From Chondrilla cf. caribensis (taxonomy: Eukaryota > Porifera > Demospongiae > Chondrillida > Chondrillidae): DNA of 64,000 bases. The stretch spans positions 58,501 through 122,500 of the forward strand of contig OZ026565.1 in assembly GCA_964020155.1 (NCBI GenBank), read 5' to 3'. Under the pieces are notes generated by a model. The model was given only the letters and a program-made list of their open reading frames with translations, was not told the origin of the DNA and made no database searches. Position numbers and translations under genes: made by a program. Shown here piece after piece: positions 1 to 14,200 of this stretch (position 1 is the first letter of the stretch; every line of letters starts with the position of its first letter).

Positions 1-1971
<1,971 letters not shown>

Positions 1972-2249
1972 TTTATTACTGCTGCAGACTGCATGGACTA
2001 GCGTTAGCAGACTCACAAACATGGCTCCGGTTAAATGATCGGCTGCCAGCCTAATACTGGGAGTATGTGTATCCATGGGGGAGGATGAAGCTACAAATTC
2101 GTTTTTATCAACTGGTCGACCATCCCATAGACCCATAGATGACGCACCAGTTTTGTTGGATTATTATTCGAGTCAGAGTCAAGATGGATCGCTAAACCCT
2201 GATAACAACAAGATGTTTGCATAAAATATCAACACTTTGAGAGCTGTGG
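1972..2249. other. Short IPO9-DLD intergenic spacer
   Basis: 278 bp between the stop codon of IPO9 and the start codon of DLD, both on the minus strand. It must hold the IPO9 3' end and the DLD promoter. No canonical AATAAA is seen on the minus strand and no TATA box is obvious. Confidence 0.6.
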
Positions 2250-5068
2250 TCAGTGTTTAGTTGTTATGTTACTTAGTATTTGCATTTCTTTGGCTGTCAA
2301 AGAAGGCAAAAATTCTCCAAACTTCTCTGATTGGCAGCACTTCCAAAGGACTTCTTCGAGATAAACCTGTGAGATGGGAGAGGTGAAGAGGGTTAGTGTT
2401 AGGGTTAGGTGAGATGGGAGAGGTAAACAGGAGGTCAGAGGAACAACAGTTTGTTGGTTTGTTGGTTGTCATGGTAGCAAGAATAGGTCTTGTCACATAA
2501 ACGGACAAAACTTCAGTGTGTAGTCTAAAGCTTCAACCAGTACCAAGTGGTGCAATGGGCTTGTGTACATGTACCCCCCTGGGACCACTTAACGTGAACA
2601 TTAGCTGTTACCTTCCAATCCATTAACATCAATGGGTCGTCTGCAAATTCACTCTGTTCGTTCTCCATCTCACATAAGGCTCCAATGTCGCCACCAATCA
2701 GCGAAGCAAACAAATCATCATCACCACCTTCGTCACCACTCTCACCTTCACTCTCGTCCTCCCACTCATCTCCTCCAATCACACCAGTAGCACTCTCGAG
2801 AGCAATTTGATAGTCATCAATTAATAATTTTAACAATTTCTGAGGCAAAAGGACTCTTGAATACTGGACCTTTTCTACAATGAAATTGACCAATAAATTT
2901 TATCGTCAAGTAGTGATAAGATGCCATCACAAACCTTTCTTCCTCATTGATCTGGTCACAATCCCTACAGAGAGCAATGCTATAGGGTCAGCCACACAAA
3001 CACACAGACATGTACACAGACATGTACACAGACATGCACACAGACATGCACACAGACATGCACACAGACATGCACACAGACATGCACACATAAACTAACC
3101 TCTTGACTCATTAATAACCTCCTCCATTTCAGTTTCTATAGCAACTAATCTCTTATCACCCGTGGCAACATAGTGTAAGAGCAGATCACACAATCCCGCA
3201 CTGCTAAGCCTGGTATCCCATTTACCAAAGAATGCATCATGTCGGGAGACCCACAATCTCAAGACATATTCCAATGAAGAGTGTCCACTGATGTCCGGCA
3301 CTTGTTCCAAGAAGCTCAACGTTGACTCCAATTGAGTGTGCACCAGATAAAAGAGGACGCTCAGCAGGGACTGGACCACTGTTGGAGACTGCACCGTATG
3401 TAGCTTACTCAGGATACTCCGAACTATAGTCTCAAGATGATCTCCGAGCATCGAACCAACCTACACACACAGTAGATGTGATGGAACTGGACGAAAGACA
3501 TGCATGTACACCTCATTGGATGACCTACAGATCCTCTAGTGACCAGCAATCAAATATTATGTTCTTAATTTTACTTGATGCTAGTGGACCAACCACACAC
3601 AGTAGATGAGCTGCTAGTGGACCAACCACACACAGTAGATGAGCTGCTAGTGGACCAACCACACACAGTAGATGAGATGCTAGTGAACCAACCACACACA
3701 GTAGATGAGCTGCTAGTGGACCAACCACACACAGTAGATGAGCTGCTAGTGAACCAACCACACACAGTAGATGAGATGCTAGTGGACCAACCACACACAG
3801 TAGATGAGATGCTAGTGGACCAACCACACACAGTAGATGAGCTGCTAGTGAACCAACCACACACAGTAGATGAGATGCTAGTGGACCAACCACACACAGT
3901 AGATGAGCTGCTAGTGGACCAACCACACACAGTAGATGAGCTGCTAGTGAACCAACCACACACAGTAGATGAGATGCTAGTGGACCAACCACACACAGTA
4001 GATGAGATGCTAGTGGACCAACCACACACAGTAGATGAGCTGCTAGTGGACCAACCACACACAGTAGATGAGATGCTAGTGAACCAACCACACACAGTAG
4101 ATGAGCTGCTAGTGGACCAACCACACACAGTAGATGAGCTGCTAGTGGACCAACCACACACAGTAGATGAGCTGCTAGTGGACCAACCACACACAGTAGA
4201 TGAGCTGCTAGTGGACCAACCACACACAGTAGATGAGCTGCTAGTGGACCAACCACACACAGTAGATGAGCTGCTAGTGAACCAACCACACACAGTAGAT
4301 GAGCTGCTAGTGGACCAACCACACACAGTAGATGAGCTGCTAGTGGACCAACCACACACAGTAGATGAGCTGCTAGTGGACCAACCACACACAGTAGATG
4401 AGCTGCTAGTGGACCAACCACACACAGTAGATGAGATGCTAGTGAACCAACCACACAATACATTACAGAACGCACACACTTGGGTGAGCCAACCTGTTTG
4501 ATGAGGACAATGACCAGTGACCCAAGGAATGAAGCCGAGAACTCTGCCAAGCTGGGATCCAGGATGTGCAATATGACCTTGGTTGTCAGCAAGAGGCCAT
4601 TCTCACCATTGTTTGCTGACCACGCCCCTAGTTGCTCCACCCCTTTAATCAGATAAGCTTTAGTACACTCTCCTCCGCTCTGCAGAGTGCAACTAGAGTA
4701 GCAAGTAGTGGTACTAGCACGGGCTATGATGACATACCTGTAAAATGGCAGAATCATCCACACTCAACACAGCACTCACTACAGATGGAAAGACTACTTC
4801 CACTGCAGCGAGTGGGAGGGGGGAGAGATAGTTTAGGATAACTTGTGTCCAGAGGTCCAATACAGCTGCCGCCATGCCTGAAGCTTGACCACTCCCACTA
4901 GTGTGCTGGAGGACTTTAACTACTAGAGGTGCAAAGTGGTTCAGTATGGCTTCCTGGCAAGATGGCTGCCGTGCAAGGGCTGAATAAACTTCCTCTAAAA
5001 CACTCAAAACACCTGGATCTACATGATTCAATTGATGACACAGAGACATGCATAAATGTATGTGAATA

Positions 5069-5116
<48 letters not shown>

Positions 5117-6480
5117 CACTCACCATTACAGCACTTGACAAATACTTGAGTGCACAATTGAACAATATGATGACTTTCTTGATTGACTATATCCTTGGCA
5201 GCCTATTGGGATTCCTCATATTTACCAAAGGCCATTTGATCCAGGATCAGCCAAACTCACCGATATCAGCACAGTCAGTGTCTCCAGCACTTGAATCCTG
5301 ATACCATCACTGTCCAACTTAATGAGGTCCACCACGCCTCGTAGCAATCCCTCACCACAAGGGACCATCTCCAAAGGTAGGTCTCCCTCGAAGCCAGAGC
5401 AGAACCTGAACAAAATGTCCACTGCAATCACACGTGACAGACACACTGCCAAGGAACATACTCGTGTGTTGCCATGACAGCACATATCCTGACCAACATG
5501 TGTTGATCATTTCCGATCCCTGAGACACACTGACGCAAACATCTATGGGATAGCATAATGAGGGTGTTGTCATGAAATTGTGACACCTGAATATAACACC
5601 AATGGTATAGTACACATAGGCGTGGCAACAACATAAGTGGGTGTGGTCACAACAGTACATATTGGTATCCTCACTGTCTTAGCACATCCGGATGTAAGTG
5701 ACTAACTAGTTTCCCTGACAACCATAGACACCGTCCAGTCAGCAGTGGGTGGACTAGAGATGACAGACGTTATCAAACCACACACTGCAGGTGACGTGTT
5801 CACTGCACTCACTATTGGCCATCAAGTTGGGTATCACCAGATCAGTCATAACTCGATGTATATCAAATTGGACATGCCCACTAGCCACACCCTCTGCTAC
5901 CAAAGGGATTACTAGCATACACGATTCATGGACCTTCCACCTAATGAGATAGAGGATTTAGTGAGAGGAGCTAGGTGAGTGAATGCTAACCGAGAGGCAG
6001 GGACAGTGGGCGTGGTTGGGTAGATAGCAGATGTGGTTGAGTAGACAGTGGGTGTGGTTGAGTAGACATTGTGTTAGACTCACCAATGCTGCAGTCCTTG
6101 TTGCTTAGCAACACCAGCTTCTTCTAAGTGCTTATTAATTGCTGCAATAAGTCCTTCCATTGACGGACCAGATAGTGTTGGACTTCTACCAACGGACTAA
6201 GGGAGATGGTGATGTGTGATGGTGAGACTAGAGGAGATGGTGATGTGTGATGGTGAGACTAAGGGAAATAATACGTGCTTACTAGCCCTATAAATCAAGT
6301 GACCCATTGATCCGCCCCCTGGAATATATGCAATACCAAATCCAAAACTTACATTTACCAAGTCCAAAGCTGACATTCTCAGTGAGTTGGAATAGAGATC
6401 ATCATTTTCATCTTCCAAGAATTTCTCAGGCTCATCATCCCAGCTGATAAGCTTCAATGAACAGCCACATTACACATACA

Positions 6481-6525
<45 letters not shown>

Positions 6526-7301
6526 ACACACACTCACACACACACACACACACACACACACGTACCTGTACTTCAGTTATGAGCATGTAGTTGATGAGGT
6601 AGTGGAGCAGCTGAGGCAATGCTGGTATGAGAACTTTACGAAGTTTCTTGAGTTGAACAAGAGTTGATATGAAATCGAACAAAGCAAACAGAACACCTGA
6701 GTAGAGAGGACCGTGTACCATTCACTGACAGAGTTGACACAAGGGCAATGTGCAGAGTAGACTAACTGACACACACAAGATTGTACTCGTGAGACATTGA
6801 ACAGGACAAGTTGACTGACACCAAGCCCTCACCCTCCAGTCCAGGAACATCGTGAATACCATTAACATAGTTGGCCACATAGGGAGCCACACTGGCCACC
6901 AGTATGCCCCAGGCTGGTTGGAGAACTGAAGACATCTCGGTTGACACGTACTTGGGAAAAGCTGATAAAAGCTTTGTGACTACAGACAAAATCTCCTTGA
7001 TGAGGGAGAGTGCCTCCAGTTCAGCAATACTGCCATATGTTGACAGGAGCGCTCCGAACACAGTCAAATATTGCTTTAGCCAAGGAATAAGAAAATCCTT
7101 CACAGCCTTAGGGTGAGAAGTAGATATGGTGTGTTAGTGAATGGGCTGCTGAAGCCAGCCATATTGACTAACTCACCGGATAGACATCTGAAACAACTAA
7201 TATTAAAGTAGTGAGCGTCTCAAATACAGTCACTCCTCGACACCTCGTCTCTAGGTCATAAACCTGTGACCCACAGAAGAAAGAGCAATAAAGAAGTGTG
7301 T

Positions 7302-7361
<60 letters not shown>

Positions 7362-8497
7362 GTTCTTCACTTATTATTCGAAAAAGCTCTGGAAACAAGA
7401 GTGGAGCAATTTGAGGTAGCTGTGTGTCAGTGACTTCATTGCTAAATTCTACGTAACAGAAGTTGAGCAGATAAACAAGCAACAACCACACCCCCTCATG
7501 CAGAAAGAGTACACGCATAGCACTGACATACCTTCCAACACATGCATAGATCCGCTGATCAAGTACTGGTTTCCCGACCGTATGCCTTGTATGATAATAT
7601 CGATGAACTCTGGCCACTCCTCCGGCCACTCCCACACTGCTATGCTAGCAACTGCATAGGCCTGTTATGAAGCATATCCACCATGAACCACATCAACAGG
7701 TCTTCTGAGTGTGTGTCACCACCACTACCAGGGTGTGTGTCACCACCACTACTGGGGTGTGTGTCACCACCACTACTGGGGTGTGTGTCACCACCGCTAC
7801 TGGGGGGTGTGTCACCACCACTACAGGGAGGTGTCACCACCACTACTGGGGTGTGTGTCACCACCACTACAGGGAGGTGTCACCACCACTACTGGGGGGG
7901 GTGTCACCACCACTACTGGGGGGGGTGTCAACACCGCTACTGGGGTGTGTGTCACCACCACTACTGGGGTGTGTGTCACCACCGCTACTGGGGTGTGTGT
8001 CACCACCGCTACTGGGGTGTGTGTCATCACCACTACCAGGGTGTGTGTCACCACCACTACCAGGGTGTGTGTCACCACCACTACGGGGAGGTGTCACTTA
8101 CCGCTGTGGAGCGAATCTTGTTCTGTTCACTGGACAGACACCCCAGGAGGAGTCTCTTGATGACGTGTTTGGCCTGGAAGGTGGTCAGAGGCTCGCAGAA
8201 CTGCTCTCCTTCCTCGTTCCAGTGGCATTGCACGTACTGTTTGAGGACGAGAGAGGACAACTGCCTCACGTGCACGTTCAGTTCAGGAGAGGACGCTATT
8301 TCAGCCAGCACGATGCCGTAATCTGGAGAACATTAGCAATCCTAACCCCCAGAGAACGCCATTCTATGTTCATACCCCAACTAACTTTCGGCTACTTCCA
8401 AAGCCTTTAGTTCTTCTTCAGACGTCCTCAACAGGTCAGCTTGTCCCAGCGCAATCGCTTTCAAACGCGCCAAGACCACAGTTTTCATGTCGCCCAT
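2250..8497 (-). CDS. IPO9: Importin-9 (karyopherin beta family HEAT-repeat nuclear import receptor)
   Basis: Ran-dependent import receptor; in other animals it carries histones H2A-H2B, actin and ribosomal proteins. Twenty exons (minus strand): 8497-8386, 8322-8102, 7661-7532, 7448-7360, 7263-7177, 7106-6833, 6696-6566, 6451-6353, 6196-6084, 5940-5813, 5753-5707, 5586-5462, 5405-5261, 5202-5124, 5018-4738, 4679-4494, 3460-3100, 2964-2935, 2874-2612, 2366-2250. Every phase closes, giving 1005 aa (human about 1041). Recognisable blocks are VWEWPEEWPEF, EVTDTQLPQIAPLLFPEL, HWWKVHESCML, the SGGECTKAYL segment, FYLVHTQLE and the acidic tail near 2700 (DEWEDESEGESGDEGGDDD) followed by KDPL-like DDPLMLMD. 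Start MGDMKTVV is the first ATG after the upstream gene and only 69 bp from that gene's stop. Introns are mostly 40-100 bp; the two longest hold minisatellites. Confidence 0.95.
2995..3090. repeat. 10-bp minisatellite (ACAGACATGC type) in IPO9 intron 17
   Basis: About nine copies of a 10-bp unit alternating ACAGACATGT and ACAGACATGC, directly beside the donor of IPO9 exon 17 (3100). Confidence 0.95.
3580..4458. repeat. 33-bp minisatellite in IPO9 intron 16
   Basis: About 27 copies of a 33-bp unit containing GGACCAACCACACACAGTAG, with G/A and C/A variants (GGACC/GAACC, GAGCTG/GAGATG). Because 33 is divisible by three and stops are absent, long ORFs appear on both strands; they are not genes. 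Read on the minus strand, the unit resembles the 3' splice-site region of IPO9 exon 17 (CATCTACTGTGTGTG then GTTGGT), which lies at about 3455-3480. Confidence 0.97.
7708..8092. repeat. 22-bp minisatellite in IPO9 intron 2
   Basis: About 17 copies of a 22-bp unit (GTGTGTCACCACCACTACTG type) with shorter variants. It begins within about ten bases of the exon-2 donor at 8102/8101. Read on the minus strand the units repeat GTGACACACACC, resembling the donor-proximal GTAAGTGACACC. Confidence 0.95.
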
Positions 8498-8566
8498 TTT
8501 TATAAATAACATATGTTCAAATAATATAAATTTAATATAAAACAATACAAATAGCAAAGATTCGTA

Positions 8567-11095
8567 TTACAGTGCGTTTAGTTGGTCCACCATCTACGGG
8601 AGCAGGAAGAAGCAGTGATATCACGTGATGCCGCAGACCGGTAGGCGAGCGACTCACCTCGTTCATTCCGGGCCGCTGACTGGGTTTGTGCCTCAGACAG
8701 AGACAAGCGAACGAGAACACGTCAAAGGAGATCTCTTGTGGCCAAGAGGCTTTCTTGCAAGAAACCTTTGCTACCTCAAACTTGTCTGGGTCCTCGTCTT
8801 CAATGAGAGCCTCCAAACAACCATACTGAGTGAAGATTGGGGAAAGTTAGCAACACATGCTGCACACACACAGTCCAATAACTCACCAACTCTTTGGGAC
8901 CTTCTCTCTTCTGGTCAAAATTTACTTTTCCAGTCAGTAACTCGAGTAGGATCTAAATTAACACAACCAGTGAAAACCAGTACAGACCACACCCACACGG
9001 CCAACCTTTCCATATGCAAATACGTCACTGGCAGACGTTATGACTCCACTCCTAGTGACCTCAGGAGCTGTGTACGACTCCGTCTCCCTCTTGGACCCCT
9101 CCACGGTGCAGGTCTGGATCGGCCCTTTGGCCATGGCATAGTCGGTCATCTTGGGCACACCATCAATGACAATTATGTTCCGACTGTACGTGAAACAGGA
9201 AATGAAACATATTGTACAGGAAGGGAAACGTATTGTACAGGAAGTGGAATGTCTTGTACAGGAGGTGAAACATATAGGACAGGAAGTGAACATAATACAC
9301 AATAAGTGTAATCAAGCTACCTTTTGAGATTGCCATGACAACAACTTTTGCTATGGAGGTAGTCCAGTCCACTTGCCACACCCTTGGCCAATCCCAGCCG
9401 ATTCCTCCACATTGGCCACGAGACGTCGTTCTTGGCAGGGGGTGAGGAGTCAAGGTGTCTCTGTACACAAGTTACAACACAGACTGGATGACTGGAGACT
9501 TGCATGTGAGTGTCGATATATCCTTGAAAGCAGTAACACTAAAACCACAGCACAGCTGAGCTCCAGCCCCAACAGGTGTAGACCACTGGCACCATCAACA
9601 CAGGACCACTCACCAGGAGATTGTCTAACGAAAGTCCACGCACAAACTCTCTGACAAGAAAATAGTACACATTCTCCTTCTGTGGACGAAGGTACCCAAT
9701 CACTTTGGACAAATGAACATTGTTGAGGTGGCATAGACGAGGGAGGGCGGAGTAGTCCACCTTGAGGATTGAGGACATCTCTGATGATACAATCAAGAAT
9801 TACAGTTTGTTCCCATAGCAACAACATATATCCCTACCTCACTGGACAATTTCTTCACAAGTACTTTAGCTCCGCCCCCAGGTGGTGTGATTTTGTATGA
9901 CAACCCATAGCAACCACCTCCTATACAGTTTTGCTGTAACTGAGAGGTCTCTTTGAGGATCCAGTCCATGTTCATCCTTGAGACACTGAGATCTAGTGAG
10001 GGGTGGGGAGTACAGCTAGTACACTGAGGGGTGGGGAGTACAGCTAGTACACTGAGGGGTGGGGAGTACAGCTAGTACACTGAGGGGTGGGGAGTACAGC
10101 TAGTACACTGAGGGGTGGGGAGTACAGCTAGTACACTGAGGGGTGGGGAGTAAACTTATGTATCCAGTGATGGAGCAGGATTGAAATGGCAATCCTAGTG
10201 ACAACAATGCATATGATGGATACACGTCCAAAAACACACCTCTGTCATGACATGCCAACTGGTAACACACCCACCTGCTTCGCACTCTTGCAGGTCCTTT
10301 GAGGGAGGGGGAGGAGCTGGGGGGAGGAGCATGGGCTGCTCGCTGCTTACCCTTATCACTCCGCCTGGTTGCAAGGGGATAGCGTCTTCATACAAGTGAG
10401 GACTTTCCTGCTGAGCTACCACCATGCTCTCCTTGGTCTCCACCAACACATGAGGGGACACTAGGGGGGGGGGGGGGCATACATGACCGATGAACAGGAC
10501 AGACAACACTGCCTTCCTATGAACTACACATGTACATCACAATGGTCTCCTTGGTCTAGGGTATTCCATTATAATATCCTTTGATAACAGACTAATTACT
10601 ACATTCCTTGGATCATTGACCAGTTTCATTTTCGATCATGTTCTCCAACAAAACAGCACACAAAGGAAGCAACTCTTGTCAGAAGAACCGATACAACCGT
10701 TCGATCACCGCGATCGTCTACTGGTCGAACAATTACTGTTAACTAACTGAGTCTCCTTCGTCAGCTAGCTAGCAGTGGCCTGTACTGTACGTGCGTCCAC
10801 ACTCACCGCAGTCTACGATAACAGTCATGGCTTCCTTGTGTCCCATCTGGTGTAAGTGGATGTATAGGTCATCAACCCTCACCATTCTACTCTTTAGGTC
10901 CAGTAATAATGATTCGGCTGGATTCTTCTCGCGATTAAAGGTACTTACGTGCTGCGGCTTGTAGAAATCGAAGGTTGCCATTAGAGATTTCCAACCAAAA
11001 TCCATGTTTTCAACATTTAATAAATCTGAAAGCTCTTTAAATTTCTTCCAGCTGAGATCTCTTAGTGTCTCAACGGTCTGTTTTTCATTTGACAT
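8567..11095 (-). CDS. Death-domain protein kinase homologue, IRAK/Pelle-like, predicted pseudokinase
   Basis: Nine exons (minus): 11095-10807, 10460-10275, 9992-9838, 9778-9614, 9460-9321, 9183-9006, 8952-8887, 8825-8658, 8593-8567; phases close, 457 aa. Residues about 5-96 form a death domain (LRDLSWKKFKELSDLL; FGWKSLM; NPAESLLLDLKSR; LYIHLHQMGHKEAM). A Pro/Glu linker follows, then a kinase fold from about 165. The Gly-rich loop (IGGGCYG) and VAIK-type Lys (VLVKKL) are present. The catalytic loop reads CHGNLKSRN instead of HRDxKxxN, so the catalytic Asp is Asn, and DFG reads DYA. The alpha-C Glu is not evident. An APE-like APEV and LLELLTG are kept. By family knowledge IRAKs link Toll/IL-1R-MyD88 to NF-kB. 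Here a scaffold or inhibitory role, as for IRAK2/IRAK-M, is an inference. The stop lies 69 bp from the IPO9 start; the promoter is shared with the HCF gene. Confidence 0.9.
10001..10150. repeat. 28-bp minisatellite beside exon 3 acceptor of the pseudokinase gene
   Basis: Five to six copies of a 28-bp unit containing GAGGGGTGGGGAGTACAGCT. On the minus strand each copy reads CTCCCCACCCCTCA then TAG a few bases later. This matches the pyrimidine tract and acceptor of exon 3 (CTCCCCACCCCTCACTAG just before 9992). Confidence 0.95.
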
Positions 11096-11266
11096 CTTCG
11101 TTTACTTGAAGTTTAGACGTGTCTTCCCGCAAGAAGTTGAGTGGCCCGACCCGGTAGGGATTTTCCAGGAAATCAGCGTCACAGCGACTCCGTTCGGATT
11201 TAGGTAGACCACGTGGGTCTGCGCTGCTCAGTAGGAGCTAAAATTAATGCGGTTAAATTTTCCAAG
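11096..11266. promoter_or_regulatory. Bidirectional promoter, pseudokinase / HCF gene, with CACGTG E-box
   Basis: 171 bp separate the divergent start codons at 11095 (minus) and 11267 (plus). A palindromic E-box CACGTG occupies 11210-11215. No TATA box is seen on either strand. The shared-promoter role follows from the geometry; binding by a bHLH-ZIP factor is an inference. Confidence 0.7.
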
Positions 11267-14200
11267 ATGGCCGCTAAAGGAGTGAAGTGGAGAAAAGTTG
11301 AAGGAACAACTGGACCAGCACCTCGACAAAGACACGGACATAAAGCTGTTGCTATAAAAGAGCTGATCATTGTGTTTGGAGGTGGAAATGATGGTATCGT
11401 AGACGAACTCCATGTTTTAAACACTGGTGAGAGCCCACCCTGGGGGTTTATTCGGTTTTCTCCCTCAAAACTCCGTGGCGTTACATTTTACTCTTTTTCT
11501 TGATAGCGACGAATCAATGGTTCGCTCCACAAGTTCGAGGAGACAAACCCAGTGGTTGTGCAGCTTTTGGATTCATTTGTGATGGCGTTCGCTTGCTTAT
11601 TTTCGGTGGAATGGTGGAATATGGCAGATACTCCAATGAGGTTGTGTTTATAATGATCCATTGTGGTGACATCGATGGTTAACAATTGTGTGTTTTGTCT
11701 TGTTTGATTAGCTGTATGAACTACTGGCAAGTCGTTGGGAATGGAGACGACTGACTCCTTTAGGAGACGCTCCTTGTCCTCGTCTAGGTCACAGTTTCAA
11801 CCTTGTGGGTCAGAAAGCAGTCATCTTTGGAGGACTAGCAAACAGTTCAAATGACCCCAAACTGAACATCCCAAGGTAGATTCAATCAGAGGTCCAATTA
11901 GAACAGACAAGTAGTTTGGATGTATTGTCCAATGCAATTTAATGTGTTATTTGTGTCCATATTTGGGTTAGGTATTTGAATGATATATACACACTGGAGA
12001 TTAGGGAGGGGACATCACTACAGTGGGTGTCGCCCACTATCGAAGGGGCGTGCCCAAACCCAAGGGAAAGTCACTCTGCTGTTACCTATGGCAACAAGCT
12101 CATGGTGTTTGGTGGAATGAACGGCAGGAGATTGGGTGATGCATGGATGCTGGATGTTGGTGAGCTGACACACCAGTATACTGTGTGTGTGTGCCATACC
12201 AATATGTACTGTTTGTTACTGTATTTGTTTCCTCTGTGTACCCCTCCTTCCTCTGTGTACCCCTCCTTCCTCTGTGTACCCCTCCTTCCTCTGTGTACCC
12301 CTCCTTCCTCTGTATACCCCTCCTTCCTCTGTGTACCCCTCCTTCCTCTGTGTACCCCTCCTTCCTCTGTATACCCCTCCTTCCTCTGTGTACCCCTCCT
12401 TCCTCTGTGTACCCCTCCTTCCTCTGTATACCCCTCCTTCCTCTGTATACCCCTCCTTCCTCTGTATACCCCTCCTTCCTCTTAATGTACGATTGCTGTT
12501 GCTAGATGCGATGCAGTGGAAGTGTTTAGAAGTGGAAGGCATTCCTCCTCTCCCAAGAAGTCTGCACACATCTTGTCTGATAAAGGACAGGTTTGTTTGA
12601 GGAGTGGCAGTGGCGTCTGCGTGTCTAGTGCTGTGCGTGGTGACATCTAGGTGTATGGGTGGGTGAGGATACATGTGTCCGTTCAACTTGTGTCTCTGTA
12701 TGGGTGGGTGAGGATACATGTGTCTGTTCAACTTGTGTCTCTGTATGGGTGGGTGAGGATACATGTGTCCGTTCAACTTGTGTCTCTGTATGGGTGGGTG
12801 AGGATACATGTGTCCGTTCAACTTGTGTCTCTGTATGGGTGGGTGAGGATACATGTGTCTGTTCAACTTGTGTCTCTGTATTTGTCTTCCCAGAGTCTTC
12901 ATATTTGGTGGATGGGTGCCAGTGAACACAGAACAGACCAATGGCCCGTTCCCCAACACAGAGACAGAGTGGAGGTGCACCAACTCTTTAGCTTGTCTCA
13001 ATCTCAGTAAGTACTCACAAGGTTGCTGTTACAAGGATTTCAATTAGAGTTTCTATCCATTGTCATAGCAACCATGAAGTGGGAGGAGACTCCAGAGTTT
13101 GTAGACAAGGATGATGTTGAAGATGCTCCATGTCCGAGGGCGGGGCACACTGCTGCCGCAGTGGATACACGCCTCTACATCTGGAGTGGGCGTGACGGGT
13201 ACAAGAAAGTATGGAACAATCAGGTGAGGGCCCCCCAACAGGTGAGGGTTACTATGGTAACCATTATGTCCTCCACAGCAGTAGCTCCACGGTGCTTGTT
13301 GCTCTTGTTAGGTTTGCTGCAACGATCTCTGGTACCTTGAGACAGAGATGCCACCCGCTCCTTCCAAAGTGCAGCTTGTCCGAGCTGGAACAGACACCCT
13401 TGAGCTGCAGTGGACACATATCGCATGTGGTCAGTACTAGCTTAGTATCTGTCATGGAAATCCACCCCATGTTGTCACCCACTCCCTCACCCCATGTCGT
13501 CACCCACTCCCTCACCCCATGTTGTCACCCACTCCCTCACCCCATGTTGTCACCCACTCCCTCACCCCATGTTGTCACCCACTCCCTCACCCCATGTTGT
13601 CACCCACTCCCTCACCCCATGTTGTCACCCACTCCCTCACCCCATGTTGTCACCCACTCCCTCACCCCATGTTGTCACCCACTCCCTCACCCCATGTCGT
13701 CACCCACTCCCTCACCCCATGTCGTCACCCACTCCCTCACCCCATGTCGTCACCCACTCCCTCACCCCATGTTGTCACCCACTCCCTCACCCCATGTTGT
13801 CACCCACTCCCTCACCCCATGTTGTCACCCACTCCCTCACCCCCTCCCTTAGCTGACCGCTACCTCCTTCAAGTTCAGCAATACATAGTCCCTGGATCCT
13901 CTCAACCGAAGGATGTCGAAGAGCCATGGTATGATGTTGACATCGTCAAAAGCACAACGTTCACTGTGACGGGATATCAAGTCCCCAAAGACCCCCCCAC
14001 TACCCTGCCTGATGTGAGGTGCAAGAAACCTCTCTCTGTGGCAATGGTTTGACTGTCTGTGTACTTTGTGTAGGGCAAGCCTGAAATGAGGCGCCAAGAG
14101 CTACAACCTGGGAAAGCGTACAAGTTCCGTGTTGCTGCTATCAATGCCTGCGGGACTGGACCCTTCAGCGACATCACAGCTTTCAAAACTTGCATGCCTG

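Noticed and set aside
2390..2415. Telomere repeat (TTAGGG)
   Set aside because: Only one or two copies (also at 22904-22917); no array and genes continue on both sides.
3525..4763. 412-codon and 302/308-codon ORFs on both strands
   Set aside because: They are translations of a 33-bp tandem repeat (multiple of three without stops) inside an IPO9 intron.
7683..8410. 233-codon plus-strand ORF
   Set aside because: It covers a 22-bp minisatellite plus the antisense of IPO9 exon 2.
12216..13001. 261-codon minus-strand ORF
   Set aside because: It is antisense to two minisatellites and an exon of the HCF gene.
13211..14052. 213- and 177-codon plus-strand Pro/Thr-rich ORFs
   Set aside because: They are frames of the 25-bp intron 8 array; only 13312-13429 and 13853-14013 are exons, in other reading contexts.
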